A stretch of 64,000 nucleotides of DNA from Robiginitomaculum sp. Lineage in GTDB: Bacteria > Pseudomonadota > Alphaproteobacteria > Caulobacterales > Maricaulaceae. A program made the translations under genes and the position numbers. Shown piece by piece: positions 43,524 to 53,077 of the stretch (the stretch's first letter is position 1; each line of letters opens with the position of its first letter). The notes beneath the pieces are model-generated. The model made no database searches. It was not told the origin of the DNA and worked only from the letters and a program-made list of their open reading frames with translations. The stretch spans positions 62,001 through 126,000 of the forward strand of contig JAJFFN010000020.1 in the NCBI GenBank assembly GCA_021776635.1, written 5' to 3'.

Positions 43524-45350
43524 TCAATCACACTCAAAGTCCTTATTTGGCAGTGGACGGCATTGGGGCGGGAAACCATGTTCGCGCCAATAATCAAGAA
43601 TACCGGATTTTTCTATCCCCAGCTTGAAATTATCCGACTGGCGATATTTTTTAAAAGAAGCGTCCCATAATCGTGCATGAACCAACACACGGCTGTGGTC
43701 ACCCAAAAGTGTCGCCAAAAACAAACTCATGTCCTGACTGTTAACACCACGATTTTTTTGGGAATTGATCATGTCCGCTGCCAGCTCACGTTGCTCTGTT
43801 TCGGGCTGTCGCAGGGCGTCATATAATTCACCGTGTCGATGCCAGCCGAACAGCATGTTTTCCGTATTAAACGCCGATAGTAAGGCTATCTCCTCCCCTT
43901 GGCGTGAAAACGGCCCTATCGGCGGAAAATATATCATTACCGAACCATTTCGCAAGCCGGCCTTATATACCGCTACGGCCTCTGCGTCCCGCCCCAAACT
44001 GCCGAGTGTAATCAGTTGGTTGCCGACGCAGGGAATATAATAAGGTTCATACTCAACGCAGCGGGTAAAATCAGCAAGTGCAGCGTCTAAATATCCCAAA
44101 CTCGCTAAGCTAAGGCCGCGCCAGTTCAGCGCCGACCCATCATGGGGATTAATCGCCAAAGCCCGATCATAGCCAGCAAGGATGGCAGCAAAATCACCGC
44201 GTACGGCCACATCAAACGCAGCATCAGCTTGCAATCTTGCAATTGCGGCAAGGGCAGTTGCGCTATCGGCATTTATGGCCAGGGCACGCTTAGCATATTC
44301 AACCGTCTTTTGCTCGAACTCTTCGCGCGGTGTCGATGCATACCCATAATCAACCATTAACCCCTGTAAGGCCGCCCGCATTTCCCAGGCCTGCGCATAT
44401 TGCGGGTCTTCTTCTAGGGCACGGATCAACAGAGCGTCCGCCTTATCAAGGTCATTGCGTGCCTGATACATGGGACGAGCTTGGAGGAATAACTCATAAG
44501 CCGTGAGGTTATCAGTGGCCACTGCCACGACCACTTCGGTCTTGGCAAGAACTTCAATACTTTCCCCCAGCGCATCAACAATGGCTTGGGCGATTTCGTC
44601 TTGTACCTCGAAGATATTTTCCGCCGTTAAGGGACGGTCAAATGTATCCGACCATAAATGGCGGTCATTGGATGTGTCGATGAGTTGCGCCGTAATGCGA
44701 AGAGTATTGCCGGATTTACGCACCGAGCCTTCTAAGACATGTTGAACATTCAGGTTTTTGGCGATTTCAGGAATACCTATATCGCGGCCTTTAAATTGAA
44801 AAGACGATGTGCGAGACGTAACAGAAAGACCTTTCACCCGCACCAATACATTGAGGATTTCTTCGGCAATACCGTCCGAGAAATATTCTTGGTCACCGGC
44901 GGGCGATAAATCCGCGAACGGAAGAACGGCGATGGAGGGTAAATTGCTCGCATTTGTCTGCGCGGGTTCAGCCTGAACCGTAATATCAGGCACAATCGTT
45001 TTTTGCGGCAGTAACCGATTGCCAACAACCAGCGCGGCTACAAGCACAAGCCCGAACAATATAGCAAAGTCCAATTTGCGACCAGTCTGCCCCGATATAC
45101 TGTCCCCGTCTGCGACATTTTCAGTCCGCTTCACCCCCTCTGGCGTCATTTCGAAAGCCCATGCCAGTAGTACGGCGACAGGGAAGCCGATAATCAGCAT
45201 CACCGCAAAAAAACTATCAACCCAATCAGGTAGGTGCAGCGCAGGCGTCATCACCGCCACCACCTGCATCAATATCCATCCCACAACAGCGTACACCCCG
45301 GCTACCCGAAAGATATTTCTGCGTTTTAGTTCCGTAAAAAATTTATTCAT
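43524..45350 (-). CDS. TPR3: three-TM TolB/FlgO-domain TPR protein
   Basis: A 608-residue paralogue with fewer TPRs than TPR1 and TPR2. Header MNKFFTELKRRNIFRVAGVY, helices VVGWILMQVVAVMTPAL and FFAVMLIIGFPVAVLLAW, third helix LFGLVLVAALVVGNRLLPQ. TolB/FlgO-like domain about 135-265 (SIAVLPFADLSPAGDQEYFS). The tail (YWREHGFPPQCRP, DFECD) resembles TPR4, a second C-terminal subtype. A gap of 14 bp separates it from the TPR4 stop. Confidence 0.9.
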   Translation of the reverse strand: MNKFFTELKRRNIFRVAGVYAVVGWILMQVVAVMTPALHLPDWVDSFFAVMLIIGFPVAVLLAWAFEMTPEGVKRTENVADGDSISGQTGRKLDFAILFGLVLVAALVVGNRLLPQKTIVPDITVQAEPAQTNASNLPSIAVLPFADLSPAGDQEYFSDGIAEEILNVLVRVKGLSVTSRTSSFQFKGRDIGIPEIAKNLNVQHVLEGSVRKSGNTLRITAQLIDTSNDRHLWSDTFDRPLTAENIFEVQDEIAQAIVDALGESIEVLAKTEVVVAVATDNLTAYELFLQARPMYQARNDLDKADALLIRALEEDPQYAQAWEMRAALQGLMVDYGYASTPREEFEQKTVEYAKRALAINADSATALAAIARLQADAAFDVAVRGDFAAILAGYDRALAINPHDGSALNWRGLSLASLGYLDAALADFTRCVEYEPYYIPCVGNQLITLGSLGRDAEAVAVYKAGLRNGSVMIYFPPIGPFSRQGEEIALLSAFNTENMLFGWHRHGELYDALRQPETEQRELAADMINSQKNRGVNSQDMSLFLATLLGDHSRVLVHARLWDASFKKYRQSDNFKLGIEKSGILDYWREHGFPPQCRPLPNKDFECD

Positions 45351-45364
45351 AATTACTCACATCT

Positions 45365-47221
45365 CTATTCACATTCAAAATCATCATCGCCTACAGGACG
45401 ACATTGGGCAGGGAAGCCATTTTCACGCCAAAACTCGGGCAAGCCAAGCTCAATCATCCAGCGTTTAGGGTGCGGCGAGGCTTTTAGTACCTCTGGGTAT
45501 GGAAACCACCAGAATTGCGTTCCAGTGTGCGGATTTTTCACGGCGGCATAATTTCTGTATTGGAATGCTAAGTCTTGCCCCCTATCACTGGTCCAGTCCA
45601 ATGGTTTCCCATCGGCGCGTTCATAGGCGGTCTCGATGGCGGTGCGCTCGGTCTCAAAGTTAAAATCCGGCTCGGTTATGGCGCGATAATCAAGGCCGAT
45701 AAGCGGGGTATTATCGCTATTATCATTTGCCGCATATCCATGAAAAATATCAGCTAATACTGTCGAAATATCACCCTGAGCCGCATAGGACAAGCTAGCG
45801 TAATACCCCCCACCAGCTCTGGCACCGTTCAAACGCATTTGTTCAAACAGCTTTAGTGCGCCTTTGGTGTCTCCCGTATATAACAAAGAGCTGGCCATAT
45901 GATGGCGACAGTTTTCATAAGACGGGTCAATAGCAAGACATTGCTTAAAATCCTGCTTGGCTTTGTCGAAATACCCAACGGCATTATACATTATTCCGCG
46001 CCACAGCCAGGCCGTTGTTTCTTTGGGGTCGCGTTTTATGGCTTCGTCAAATTGCGCAAATGTCCATGTATAATCAATGGGAGGATTTATGCCTGCCAAC
46101 AGACCCAACACAGCATAAGGCAATCCCAAATCCGGGTTAAGGGCGATAGCCTTTTTGGCGCTCTCGCCTGCCAAAGCAAAGTAATCACGTTTATCCTCAG
46201 TTTCCCAACTCTCTGCGACCAGATATGCCGCCGCCAGCCCGGCCCAGGCACGGGCAAATTCGGGGTCTGCTTCTACGGCCCGTTCGTAAAGTGCGACGGT
46301 ATCAAGAGCGTTTTTGCGGGTCACGAATTTTTCATGGGCGCGCAGGAAAAGCTCATAGGCATCTAGATTTTCTGTGCCTGCCGCCACTTTTATCTTTGCA
46401 GTAGCCTGTTGTCCGCTGCCGATTTTCACGCCGAGCTGGTTGACGATTTCATTTGCGATTTCGTCTTGTATGGCAAAAATGTTTTCTGCGGTTAATGTGC
46501 GGTCATAGGTCTGTGACCATAAATGCTTGTCATTGCTGGCATCAATAAGTTGCGCGGTTATCCGAACCGTCTCGCCGGACTTACGTACCGAGCCTTCTAA
46601 AACATGGCGCACTTTCAGTTTTTCAGCAATGAGCGGAATACCCAACGCCTCTTGCCCTTTAAATCCAAATGCGGACGTGCGCGACGCCACTTTCATACCG
46701 TCTACGCGCACCAATACGTTCAATATTTCTTCCGCTATCCCGTCAGAGAAATACCCTTGATCACTATTAGGCGATAAATCTGCGAACGGTAATACAGCAA
46801 TTGAGGCATCTTCAACGACTTCGCCTAATTGCTCTATTTCCCCTTGAACAACCACTTCTGGCGCAATCGTTTTCTGCGGCAGTAACCGATTGCCAACAAC
46901 CAGCGCGGCTACAAGCACAAGCCCGAACAATATAGCAAAGTCCAGTTTCCGTCCCGTCTGCCCCGATATACTGTCCCCGTCAGCGACATTTTCGGTGCGT
47001 TTTACCCCCTCTGGCGTCATTTCAAACGCCCATGCGAACAAGATGGCAATCGGAAAACCGATGAGAAGTGCGGCGGTTATCACCGTGTCAAACCAAGCAG
47101 GCAGGTTAAGCGAGCTTTCTAATAATGCAGCCACCTGCATTAAAATCCATCCCACAACAGCGTACATGCCCGCAATCCGAAAGATATTTCTTCGTTTAAG
47201 TTCTGAAAATAGTTTATTCAT
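45365..47221 (-). CDS. TPR4: three-TM TolB/FlgO-domain TPR protein
   Basis: A 618-residue paralogue. The ATG at 47221 (MNKLFSELKRRNIFRIAG) gives the family header; the frame stays open to 47248. The third-helix region (LFGLVLVAALVVGNRLLPQK) is shared with TPR3, and the TolB/FlgO-like domain begins SIAVLPFADLSPNSDQGYFS. TPR helices run from about 290 to 500. Tail FWRENGFPAQCRP, DFECE. Overlaps the TPR5 stop by 8 bp. Confidence 0.9.
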   Translation of the reverse strand: MNKLFSELKRRNIFRIAGMYAVVGWILMQVAALLESSLNLPAWFDTVITAALLIGFPIAILFAWAFEMTPEGVKRTENVADGDSISGQTGRKLDFAILFGLVLVAALVVGNRLLPQKTIAPEVVVQGEIEQLGEVVEDASIAVLPFADLSPNSDQGYFSDGIAEEILNVLVRVDGMKVASRTSAFGFKGQEALGIPLIAEKLKVRHVLEGSVRKSGETVRITAQLIDASNDKHLWSQTYDRTLTAENIFAIQDEIANEIVNQLGVKIGSGQQATAKIKVAAGTENLDAYELFLRAHEKFVTRKNALDTVALYERAVEADPEFARAWAGLAAAYLVAESWETEDKRDYFALAGESAKKAIALNPDLGLPYAVLGLLAGINPPIDYTWTFAQFDEAIKRDPKETTAWLWRGIMYNAVGYFDKAKQDFKQCLAIDPSYENCRHHMASSLLYTGDTKGALKLFEQMRLNGARAGGGYYASLSYAAQGDISTVLADIFHGYAANDNSDNTPLIGLDYRAITEPDFNFETERTAIETAYERADGKPLDWTSDRGQDLAFQYRNYAAVKNPHTGTQFWWFPYPEVLKASPHPKRWMIELGLPEFWRENGFPAQCRPVGDDDFECE

Positions 47222-49277
47222 GAGGATTGTCTTTCGCCCAAAGTTCATAATTGGTTTTTAGTGCTTGGTAGCGTGGTTCGTCGCGCAGTGTGTCAAATGC
47301 GGGCAATATGGAAATTTCCAAATATACACTTGGTCCGTACCGCGTGGCTAATTTTTCCATATAATCCAATGCAGAGGCCGCGTCCCTTGCATTGGCGAAG
47401 GCGCGGGCAATAGCTAGAAAACGTTCGCTCTCTGCCCAAGCATCGGGTGCGGTGCTGGCTTTAAAATCCAAAACCGCCGACCGTACGCCCGCTAAATCAC
47501 TCATCAGGCCGGGAAGCTCCACTGGAAAATAAAGAGAATTGGCCGACCAACCAGAAGGATAGGGAACAGGCATGTTATCAAGGCGGGCTTTGATTTCGCC
47601 CAACAGTTTTTGCGCTTCTTTATCACGGCCTAGCACCATCAACGCCCGCGCCTTTGTAAGCCTAAACAGTTCAGGAAATGATTCCGGCTGTTGATATGCC
47701 TTTGGCCAGCTTTCAAGGTCTTCATTTATGCGGGCCGCATTGCGCGTATTGGTTGCGTGTCGGGCACGGTTGTAAAAATAATCAGGGGACAATTTGTCTA
47801 CCGGGGCGGAAATTGCCTGCCAAGCTTCGTCCGTTTTGCCTTCCATGCTCCAGTTTTGTGCGTTTATTATTACCGTCCAATATAACCTCGGATTGCTAGC
47901 CCTTGCCAGAGCCATCATCCGGTGTCCTTCGCCAAACCGTCCAATGGTTGCATAGGTTTGGGCTAACTCATTACTGATTTGCGCCTTTTGCGGATTGAGC
48001 CGTTGGGCGTGCTTTAATGCCTCTATTGTAGCATCAAATTGGCCCATACGCCGCAATACATAACTTTTCCCCTCCCAGGCTTCGCTGTCACTAGGCGCAA
48101 CGGCAATCGCCCGATCAAAGACGGCATTGGCGCGGGTAAAATCGCGCAGGCCGTAATAATGGTAATAACCTTGTGCGACTAGGGTTTCGGGCGCATCCGG
48201 AGCCAGTATCTGTGCTCTTTGTAACGCTTGTTCGGCTCTGCTCACCAGATCAGGATTGTGGGTAAACAACCAATACAATGCCAATAAATCATTTGCTTTA
48301 CGGGCATAGGCGGCGGCAAAATCTGGGTCTATCTCAATGGCCGTATCATATTCTTTGATTGCCGCGCGTAACGCACTTACATTGTCCCAATCGTCAGCCA
48401 ACAACCGACCGCGCACATAGGCATCATAGGCGGCAAGGTTTTGCGTAATGGGCGCAGCCTCTAGCACCCTCTCGTCGGTCCCGCTCAGCACCGCTTCTAG
48501 AGAGCGGGCAATGATACGGGTGATCTCTGCTTGGATTTCAAAAAGATTATCTGTGGTGAGTTCGCGGTCATAATCCTGCGCCCATAAATGCTTGTCGGTC
48601 GCCCCGTCAATCAACTGAACGGTAATCCGCACCCGTTTGCCGGCGCGCTGCACCGCCCCTTCCAGAACTACGGCAACACCTAATTCTTGGGCAATTTCAG
48701 GGATTTTCTTGTCTGTACCCCGATACCCCATCACAGAGGTACGCGAAATAACGTCCAGCGCCGAGATTTTAGAAAGCCGCGTTAAAAGACCATCTTGAAC
48801 ACCGTCAGCAAAAAAAGCGTCATCCGCATTCTTGCTGCGGTTGTCAAAAGGCAACACCGCCACAGATTTGTTGTTAATATCACTGGCATGGATGATTTGT
48901 GTTTCGCCGCCAAAGCCAGCTTTGAGTGATGCATTACCCATCCCCTGCCAAACAACCAAAACCCCCACAAGCACAAGCCCGGCCAATATCGCAAAATCCA
49001 ACTTGCGCCCTGTCTGCCCGGCTATGCTAGCCCCGTCTGCAACGCTCTCCGTCCGTTTTACGCCCTCTGGCGTCATTTCAAACGCCCATGCTAATAATAC
49101 AGCAATGGGAAACCCAATAATCAGCATCACTGCAAAAAAACTATCAACCCAATCGGGCAGGTGTAGCGCCGGTGTCATCACCGCCACCACCTGCATTAAA
49201 ATCCATCCCACAACAGCGTACACCCCGGCAATCCGAAAGATATTTCTGCGCTTTAGTTCTGTAAAAAATTTATTCAT
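47214..49277 (-). CDS. TPR5: three-TM TolB/FlgO-domain TPR protein
   Basis: A 687-residue paralogue. The ATG at 49277 gives MNKFFTELKRRNIFRIAGVY; an upstream open stretch to 49307 is not family-like. The linker is changed (VADGASIAGQTGRKLDFAIL) and the TolB/FlgO-like domain is the most diverged (SVAVLPFDNRSKNADDAFFA, VLEGAVQRAGKRVRITVQLI). TPRs follow to about residue 560. The C-terminus (RYQALKTNYELWAKDNPHE) differs from both tail subtypes. Overlaps TPR4 by 8 bp; preceded by a fossil mini-ORF. Confidence 0.9.
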   Translation of the reverse strand: MNKFFTELKRRNIFRIAGVYAVVGWILMQVVAVMTPALHLPDWVDSFFAVMLIIGFPIAVLLAWAFEMTPEGVKRTESVADGASIAGQTGRKLDFAILAGLVLVGVLVVWQGMGNASLKAGFGGETQIIHASDINNKSVAVLPFDNRSKNADDAFFADGVQDGLLTRLSKISALDVISRTSVMGYRGTDKKIPEIAQELGVAVVLEGAVQRAGKRVRITVQLIDGATDKHLWAQDYDRELTTDNLFEIQAEITRIIARSLEAVLSGTDERVLEAAPITQNLAAYDAYVRGRLLADDWDNVSALRAAIKEYDTAIEIDPDFAAAYARKANDLLALYWLFTHNPDLVSRAEQALQRAQILAPDAPETLVAQGYYHYYGLRDFTRANAVFDRAIAVAPSDSEAWEGKSYVLRRMGQFDATIEALKHAQRLNPQKAQISNELAQTYATIGRFGEGHRMMALARASNPRLYWTVIINAQNWSMEGKTDEAWQAISAPVDKLSPDYFYNRARHATNTRNAARINEDLESWPKAYQQPESFPELFRLTKARALMVLGRDKEAQKLLGEIKARLDNMPVPYPSGWSANSLYFPVELPGLMSDLAGVRSAVLDFKASTAPDAWAESERFLAIARAFANARDAASALDYMEKLATRYGPSVYLEISILPAFDTLRDEPRYQALKTNYELWAKDNPHE

Positions 49278-49335
49278 GTTCGGTCCAAATTGGTTTGGTG
49301 TTGGCAAATTGGTATTTCATCCGGCGATACATCAT
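49270..49335 (-). pseudogene. 21-codon fossil of a lost TPR-family gene
   Basis: A frame of 21 codons starts with ATG at 49335, overlapping the TPR6 stop (ATGA), and ends by overlapping the TPR5 start by 8 bp (ATGAATAA). It reads ...YQFANTKPIWTEHE, close to the AQLANPKPNW tail of TPR1 and TPR2. It seems to be the start and tail of a deleted paralogue that still couples translation. Confidence 0.65.
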
Positions 49336-51509
49336 GGCTTGTCACCTTCCAAAACCTCTTCTGGGCTCCACCAGACATCTGGCGGGTTGGCGAGTTGTGC
49401 TTCAATCAATGCGCGGTCGCGGGCGGCGTAGTCATTCATACGTGCGACAAAGGCCTGATAATCAGCGCGAGGTTTTAGGGGCTCGAGTAGCGCATCCTGA
49501 AAAATTATTACCGATCTCCCCTGATCGGCGAGCGCGTTCAGCCAGACCATGGCGCGGTCTGGATCACCATCCAGCATCGCCCACGCCGCGCCGTTACTAT
49601 AGATCTCCAAATTGGAGTGACTGTCAGGCGCAACAGTTTCATATTTCTTGGAGAGCAACGCCCGAAAATCGCTCGCTCTTGGATCATCCTGATAGGCTAG
49701 CGTCGCCAGTAGAGCGATTTCAATAGACGTCGCCCCAATACTGTCAGAAGCCGCCCCCTGTAATAATGGTTCGAATGCTAAAGGATTAGTTTGAATGAAT
49801 TCATAAGCCTCATCCATATACCCGACGGCCGCTAGACCACTGACCTTCGCGGTCAACGGGACTTCACTCGAGGTCATGACCACTTGCGCGGCCTTGTCAA
49901 ACTCACTTGCAACATAGTGTTTGAGAAACAAAGAATAGACATCAAGAGAGTTGAGACCATCCACCGCCATGCCTAATTGAAGGTAGAGAGTTCCGAGATT
50001 GGAAGTACATGATTGTTCCACGCGGCAAGATTGGAAAATCCGGTGCGCCGTTTCAACATCACTAAGATTTTTATAGGCCGTACCCACACTACTCCAGTTT
50101 TGTAGAGACTCCGGTGCTATCCGAAGGGCCTCTATAGCGAGCGCCTTTACGGCTTCCAAATCGCCCTGATCCCGTGCAATAAAGCTCAGATTCAGAAGGA
50201 TGAGGCTATCCCTTGGGTTGAGCTCTTTGGCGCGTTCCAGCGAAATTTTGGCGGCCTTATTCTGCCCAGCTCTGAAGAGCGTAAATCCTCTACCGCGATG
50301 AGCCTCAGCATTATTTGGATTGGCTGCAATTGCAGCGTCAAATGCGGCGACAACATCATCAATGGCGATCTGTTGATCGTCAGGTAGCCCGATCTGTGTT
50401 CTTAGTAACCAGGCGTATTCAGACAGCACGTCCCAATCATCCGGGGCGAGTGCGACGGCCCGGTCAATGTGGATTTGAGCGCGCGGAAGGGCGTTGAGGT
50501 TTCCTGACGCGCCATAGACCTCCTCCAAGGTATAGGCGCGGGCCAATTTGGCGTGAGCCACAGCAAACTCGGGATCAATCGTGACGGCGCGGATAAGCTC
50601 CGTAATACCGGTGTCTATATCCGCAATATTGCGCGAGACATAAGACTCCTTACCTTTCAGATAGGCCTCGAGCGCTTCTGTCGATTGCGTCAGGCGGTCA
50701 CTCGTTTCTGGCAGCAAATCGAGGCGGCCGTTCAGCTCCAAAACAATCGCTTTTGAAATCTCGTCTTGAATAACAAAGATGTTTTCAGCCGTTAGCGGGC
50801 GATCATAGGTCTCGGACCACAAATGCTCATCGGACGCGGTGTCTATGAGTTGTGCGGTTATCCGCAATGTGTCGCCCGCCTTGCGCACGCTGCCTTCAAG
50901 AATATGGGCTACGTTTAAAGCGTCGCCAATCTCTGCAATGCTCGCCTCCCGGCCTTTAAAAGAGAACGCGGATGTGCGCGAGGCCACACGCAAGCCATCG
51001 ACACGGGCAAGCACATTAAGTAGCTCTTCGGCAATGCCGTCAGCGAAATAGGCCTGGTCCTTGTTGGGAGAAAAATCTTCGAACGGCAAGACCGCGATGG
51101 ATTGGCCGACAAACTCGCCTGTCTTGGCACTCACACTGTCGTGGCCACGCTCCGCGCCTCTTTGCCCCGTAAACAGACCACCAACAATCAAAGCACCAAC
51201 AAGCACAAGCCCACCGAGTATAGCAAAATCCAGTTTGCGACCGGTCTTGTCGGTAATGCTGTCCCCGTCTGCAACGCTCTCCGTCCGTTTCACCCCCTCA
51301 GGTGTCATCTCAAACGCCCATGCGAGAAGTATGGCAACAGGGAAGCCGATAATCAGCGCAACAGCAAAAAAACTATCAACCCAATCGGGCAGGTGCAGCG
51401 CCGGTGTCATCACCGCCACCACCTGCATCAATATCCATCCCACAACAGCGTACACCCCGGCAATCCGAAAGATATTACGCCGCTTTAACTCCGTAAAAAA
51501 AGTGCTCAA
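49332..51509 (-). CDS. TPR6: three-TM TolB/FlgO-domain TPR protein (first of the chain)
   Basis: A 725-residue paralogue and the first gene of the long chain. It starts with TTG at 51509, preceded by GGGGA; no better start gives the header MSTFFTELKRRNIFRIAGVY. Three membrane helices, the linker VADGDSITDKTGRKLDFAIL, TolB/FlgO-like domain (SIAVLPFEDFSPNKDQAYFA) and TPRs from about 270 to 620. Tail RALIEAQLANPPDVWW. Upstream is a 95-bp gap before the Ada-like gene, where the promoter should lie; no certain -35/-10 pair could be chosen. Confidence 0.9.
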   Translation of the reverse strand: MSTFFTELKRRNIFRIAGVYAVVGWILMQVVAVMTPALHLPDWVDSFFAVALIIGFPVAILLAWAFEMTPEGVKRTESVADGDSITDKTGRKLDFAILGGLVLVGALIVGGLFTGQRGAERGHDSVSAKTGEFVGQSIAVLPFEDFSPNKDQAYFADGIAEELLNVLARVDGLRVASRTSAFSFKGREASIAEIGDALNVAHILEGSVRKAGDTLRITAQLIDTASDEHLWSETYDRPLTAENIFVIQDEISKAIVLELNGRLDLLPETSDRLTQSTEALEAYLKGKESYVSRNIADIDTGITELIRAVTIDPEFAVAHAKLARAYTLEEVYGASGNLNALPRAQIHIDRAVALAPDDWDVLSEYAWLLRTQIGLPDDQQIAIDDVVAAFDAAIAANPNNAEAHRGRGFTLFRAGQNKAAKISLERAKELNPRDSLILLNLSFIARDQGDLEAVKALAIEALRIAPESLQNWSSVGTAYKNLSDVETAHRIFQSCRVEQSCTSNLGTLYLQLGMAVDGLNSLDVYSLFLKHYVASEFDKAAQVVMTSSEVPLTAKVSGLAAVGYMDEAYEFIQTNPLAFEPLLQGAASDSIGATSIEIALLATLAYQDDPRASDFRALLSKKYETVAPDSHSNLEIYSNGAAWAMLDGDPDRAMVWLNALADQGRSVIIFQDALLEPLKPRADYQAFVARMNDYAARDRALIEAQLANPPDVWWSPEEVLEGDKP

Positions 51510-51604
51510 AGCGCGTCCCCATTATTGTTTGTAATTTTAATAGCATAGCGGCAAAGCCGTGTCTTGATACAATTAGAGGGGGAAAGTTCGAAAAATTAGC
51601 TTAT

Positions 51605-52180
51605 TTATGTGGAAGAACGCCGCTTTATCTCACTGGGTGAACGGCGGTAGGTTTCTTTAAAAACGGTGTTGAAACGGCGTAAGGATTTAAAGCCTGCCTT
51701 ATAAGCGATTTCGGTCATGGGTAGGTTGGTTTCGTCGAGCAAACACTTTGCTCTTTGCACTCGCGCGGTTCTAGCGGCTTGACCGGGCGTGGTGCCGAGA
51801 TGCTTTTGGAATAGGCGCGAGAGCTGACGCGCACCAAGGCCGAGCCTGCCCGCAAAGCTTTCCATATCCGTATCGTCAAGCGCCCCATCAGTTATCAGCC
51901 TGAGCGCCCGCTCTACCGTTGTCTTAGTGCCGTTCCACGCAGGCGAAAACGGTGCGGTTTCGGGACGGCACCGCAAACACGGGCGATACCCCGCATGTTC
52001 ACAGGCCGCAGCGCTGGCCATAAAACTGATATTCGCGGTCTTGGGCGCAGGCGCCGGGCAGACGGGGCGGCAATAAATCCGCGTCGTTTTTACAGCCGTA
52101 AAAAACACACCGTCAAACTCGACGTCCTTGCTCAGGCGGGCTTTATTACAAATTTCAAAATCAGGTACATAATTTTCCAT
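51605..52180 (-). CDS. Truncated Ada-type regulator (Zn-binding plus AraC domain)
   Basis: A 191-residue protein. The ATG at 52180 (MENYVPDFEICNKARLSKDV) is preferred over 52219. The Ada zinc-binding domain is intact with its four cysteines (RIYCRPVCPAPAP and RPCLRCRPE), the first of which in Ada accepts methyl groups from phosphotriesters. An AraC helix-turn-helix pair follows (GLGARQLSRLFQKHLGTTPG, ITEIAYKAGFKSL-like MTEIAYKAGFKSLRRFNTVF). The C-terminal O6-methylguanine methyltransferase domain of full Ada and the AlkA domain are both absent. It may sense alkyl phosphotriesters and activate other genes. Confidence 0.88.
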   Translation of the reverse strand: MENYVPDFEICNKARLSKDVEFDGVFFTAVKTTRIYCRPVCPAPAPKTANISFMASAAACEHAGYRPCLRCRPETAPFSPAWNGTKTTVERALRLITDGALDDTDMESFAGRLGLGARQLSRLFQKHLGTTPGQAARTARVQRAKCLLDETNLPMTEIAYKAGFKSLRRFNTVFKETYRRSPSEIKRRSST

Positions 52181-52291
52181 GGTGTCTATATACACACAAA
52201 GCCGCCCCAAGCCTAGCACATCTAAACAATGATGTCCGTATCCGGCGAGTGGAGGAAAGGTGATTTTATTTGTAAAGTTTAAATGCCGCGC

Positions 52292-53077
52292 CTATTGGCC
52301 GAGGACAACCAATCTGTTGTTTTCGTCTTGAAGTGGTCGGGCATTCATTGGGTAAATTTCTTTAAACGCAGCGATTTGTGCGGCTGATGCGGTCATAGTT
52401 TGGCGCATCATGTGCCAATTTACGCCCTCTGAACATGGCGGGGTTGTCAGCGAACCCATAAAACGGTAATATGTTCTATTCACCGGAAGCAATTTATTCG
52501 CATCTATCATTTGCCCCTTACCAATATTTTCGCCTTTACTGGTTGGCATATTTGCCCATATTTTTGCCAGCTCCCCATTGGCTGCTCCTTGTTTAAACAT
52601 GATGCCAATGACGGCCAATTCACCGGATTCTGATGCATGCACCAAATGGGCTTCTAGTGGGTATGTGTTCCCATCAATGCTGTATTCGCTCGGAGTGTGG
52701 AAGTGAAACTGTAACAAGTTATAGGCCTTGCCATCCACAATTAATTGTCCGCCGCCAGATTGATCGGCTTGTATTGTATGGCCATTATTGATGATCTTCA
52801 TGGGAACGGGTTGATAATTTACCCCCAGCGCAGGGAGTGTCGCCGTGATATCTTCTGATATGTTAAATGGAGACTGAGATTTGCCGGTCGCGCATGTTGA
52901 AAACTCTTCTGCTAGGTTTGCCCAGTCCTTTGGACCGTGGTCACCTGAATATTCCCAATGCGGTTTATGTTGGGCAATAGGCTCATCCTTTGCGACAGGC
53001 ATCGCCGCGCAAGCCGATAATGTTGCTAAGCCAATTGCGGAAGCTAAAGTAAAATGGATTGCATTTATTCGTTTCAT
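52292..53077 (-). CDS. Alpha-carbonic anhydrase, lipoprotein
   Basis: A 261-residue enzyme interconverting CO2 and bicarbonate. The ATG at 53077 follows GGAGATAAAA and begins a signal with a lipobox (LATLSACAA). The zinc histidines are in FHFHTPSEY and EAHLVH; NNGHTIQ and GSLTTPPCSEGVNW are classic alpha-class landmarks. A periplasmic or envelope-anchored place is expected. Two cysteines (FSTCATGKSQSPFN; PPCSEG) match the usual disulfide. Stands alone between the Ada-like gene and a 277-bp gap in which nothing was recognised. Confidence 0.94.
   Translation of the reverse strand: MKRINAIHFTLASAIGLATLSACAAMPVAKDEPIAQHKPHWEYSGDHGPKDWANLAEEFSTCATGKSQSPFNISEDITATLPALGVNYQPVPMKIINNGHTIQADQSGGGQLIVDGKAYNLLQFHFHTPSEYSIDGNTYPLEAHLVHASESGELAVIGIMFKQGAANGELAKIWANMPTSKGENIGKGQMIDANKLLPVNRTYYRFMGSLTTPPCSEGVNWHMMRQTMTASAAQIAAFKEIYPMNARPLQDENNRLVVLGQ

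Noticed and set aside
39231..51509. Adenylate cyclase call for the TPR proteins
   Set aside because: The TolB/FlgO-like domain often occurs in cyclases, but no cyclase catalytic domain is present in any of the six.
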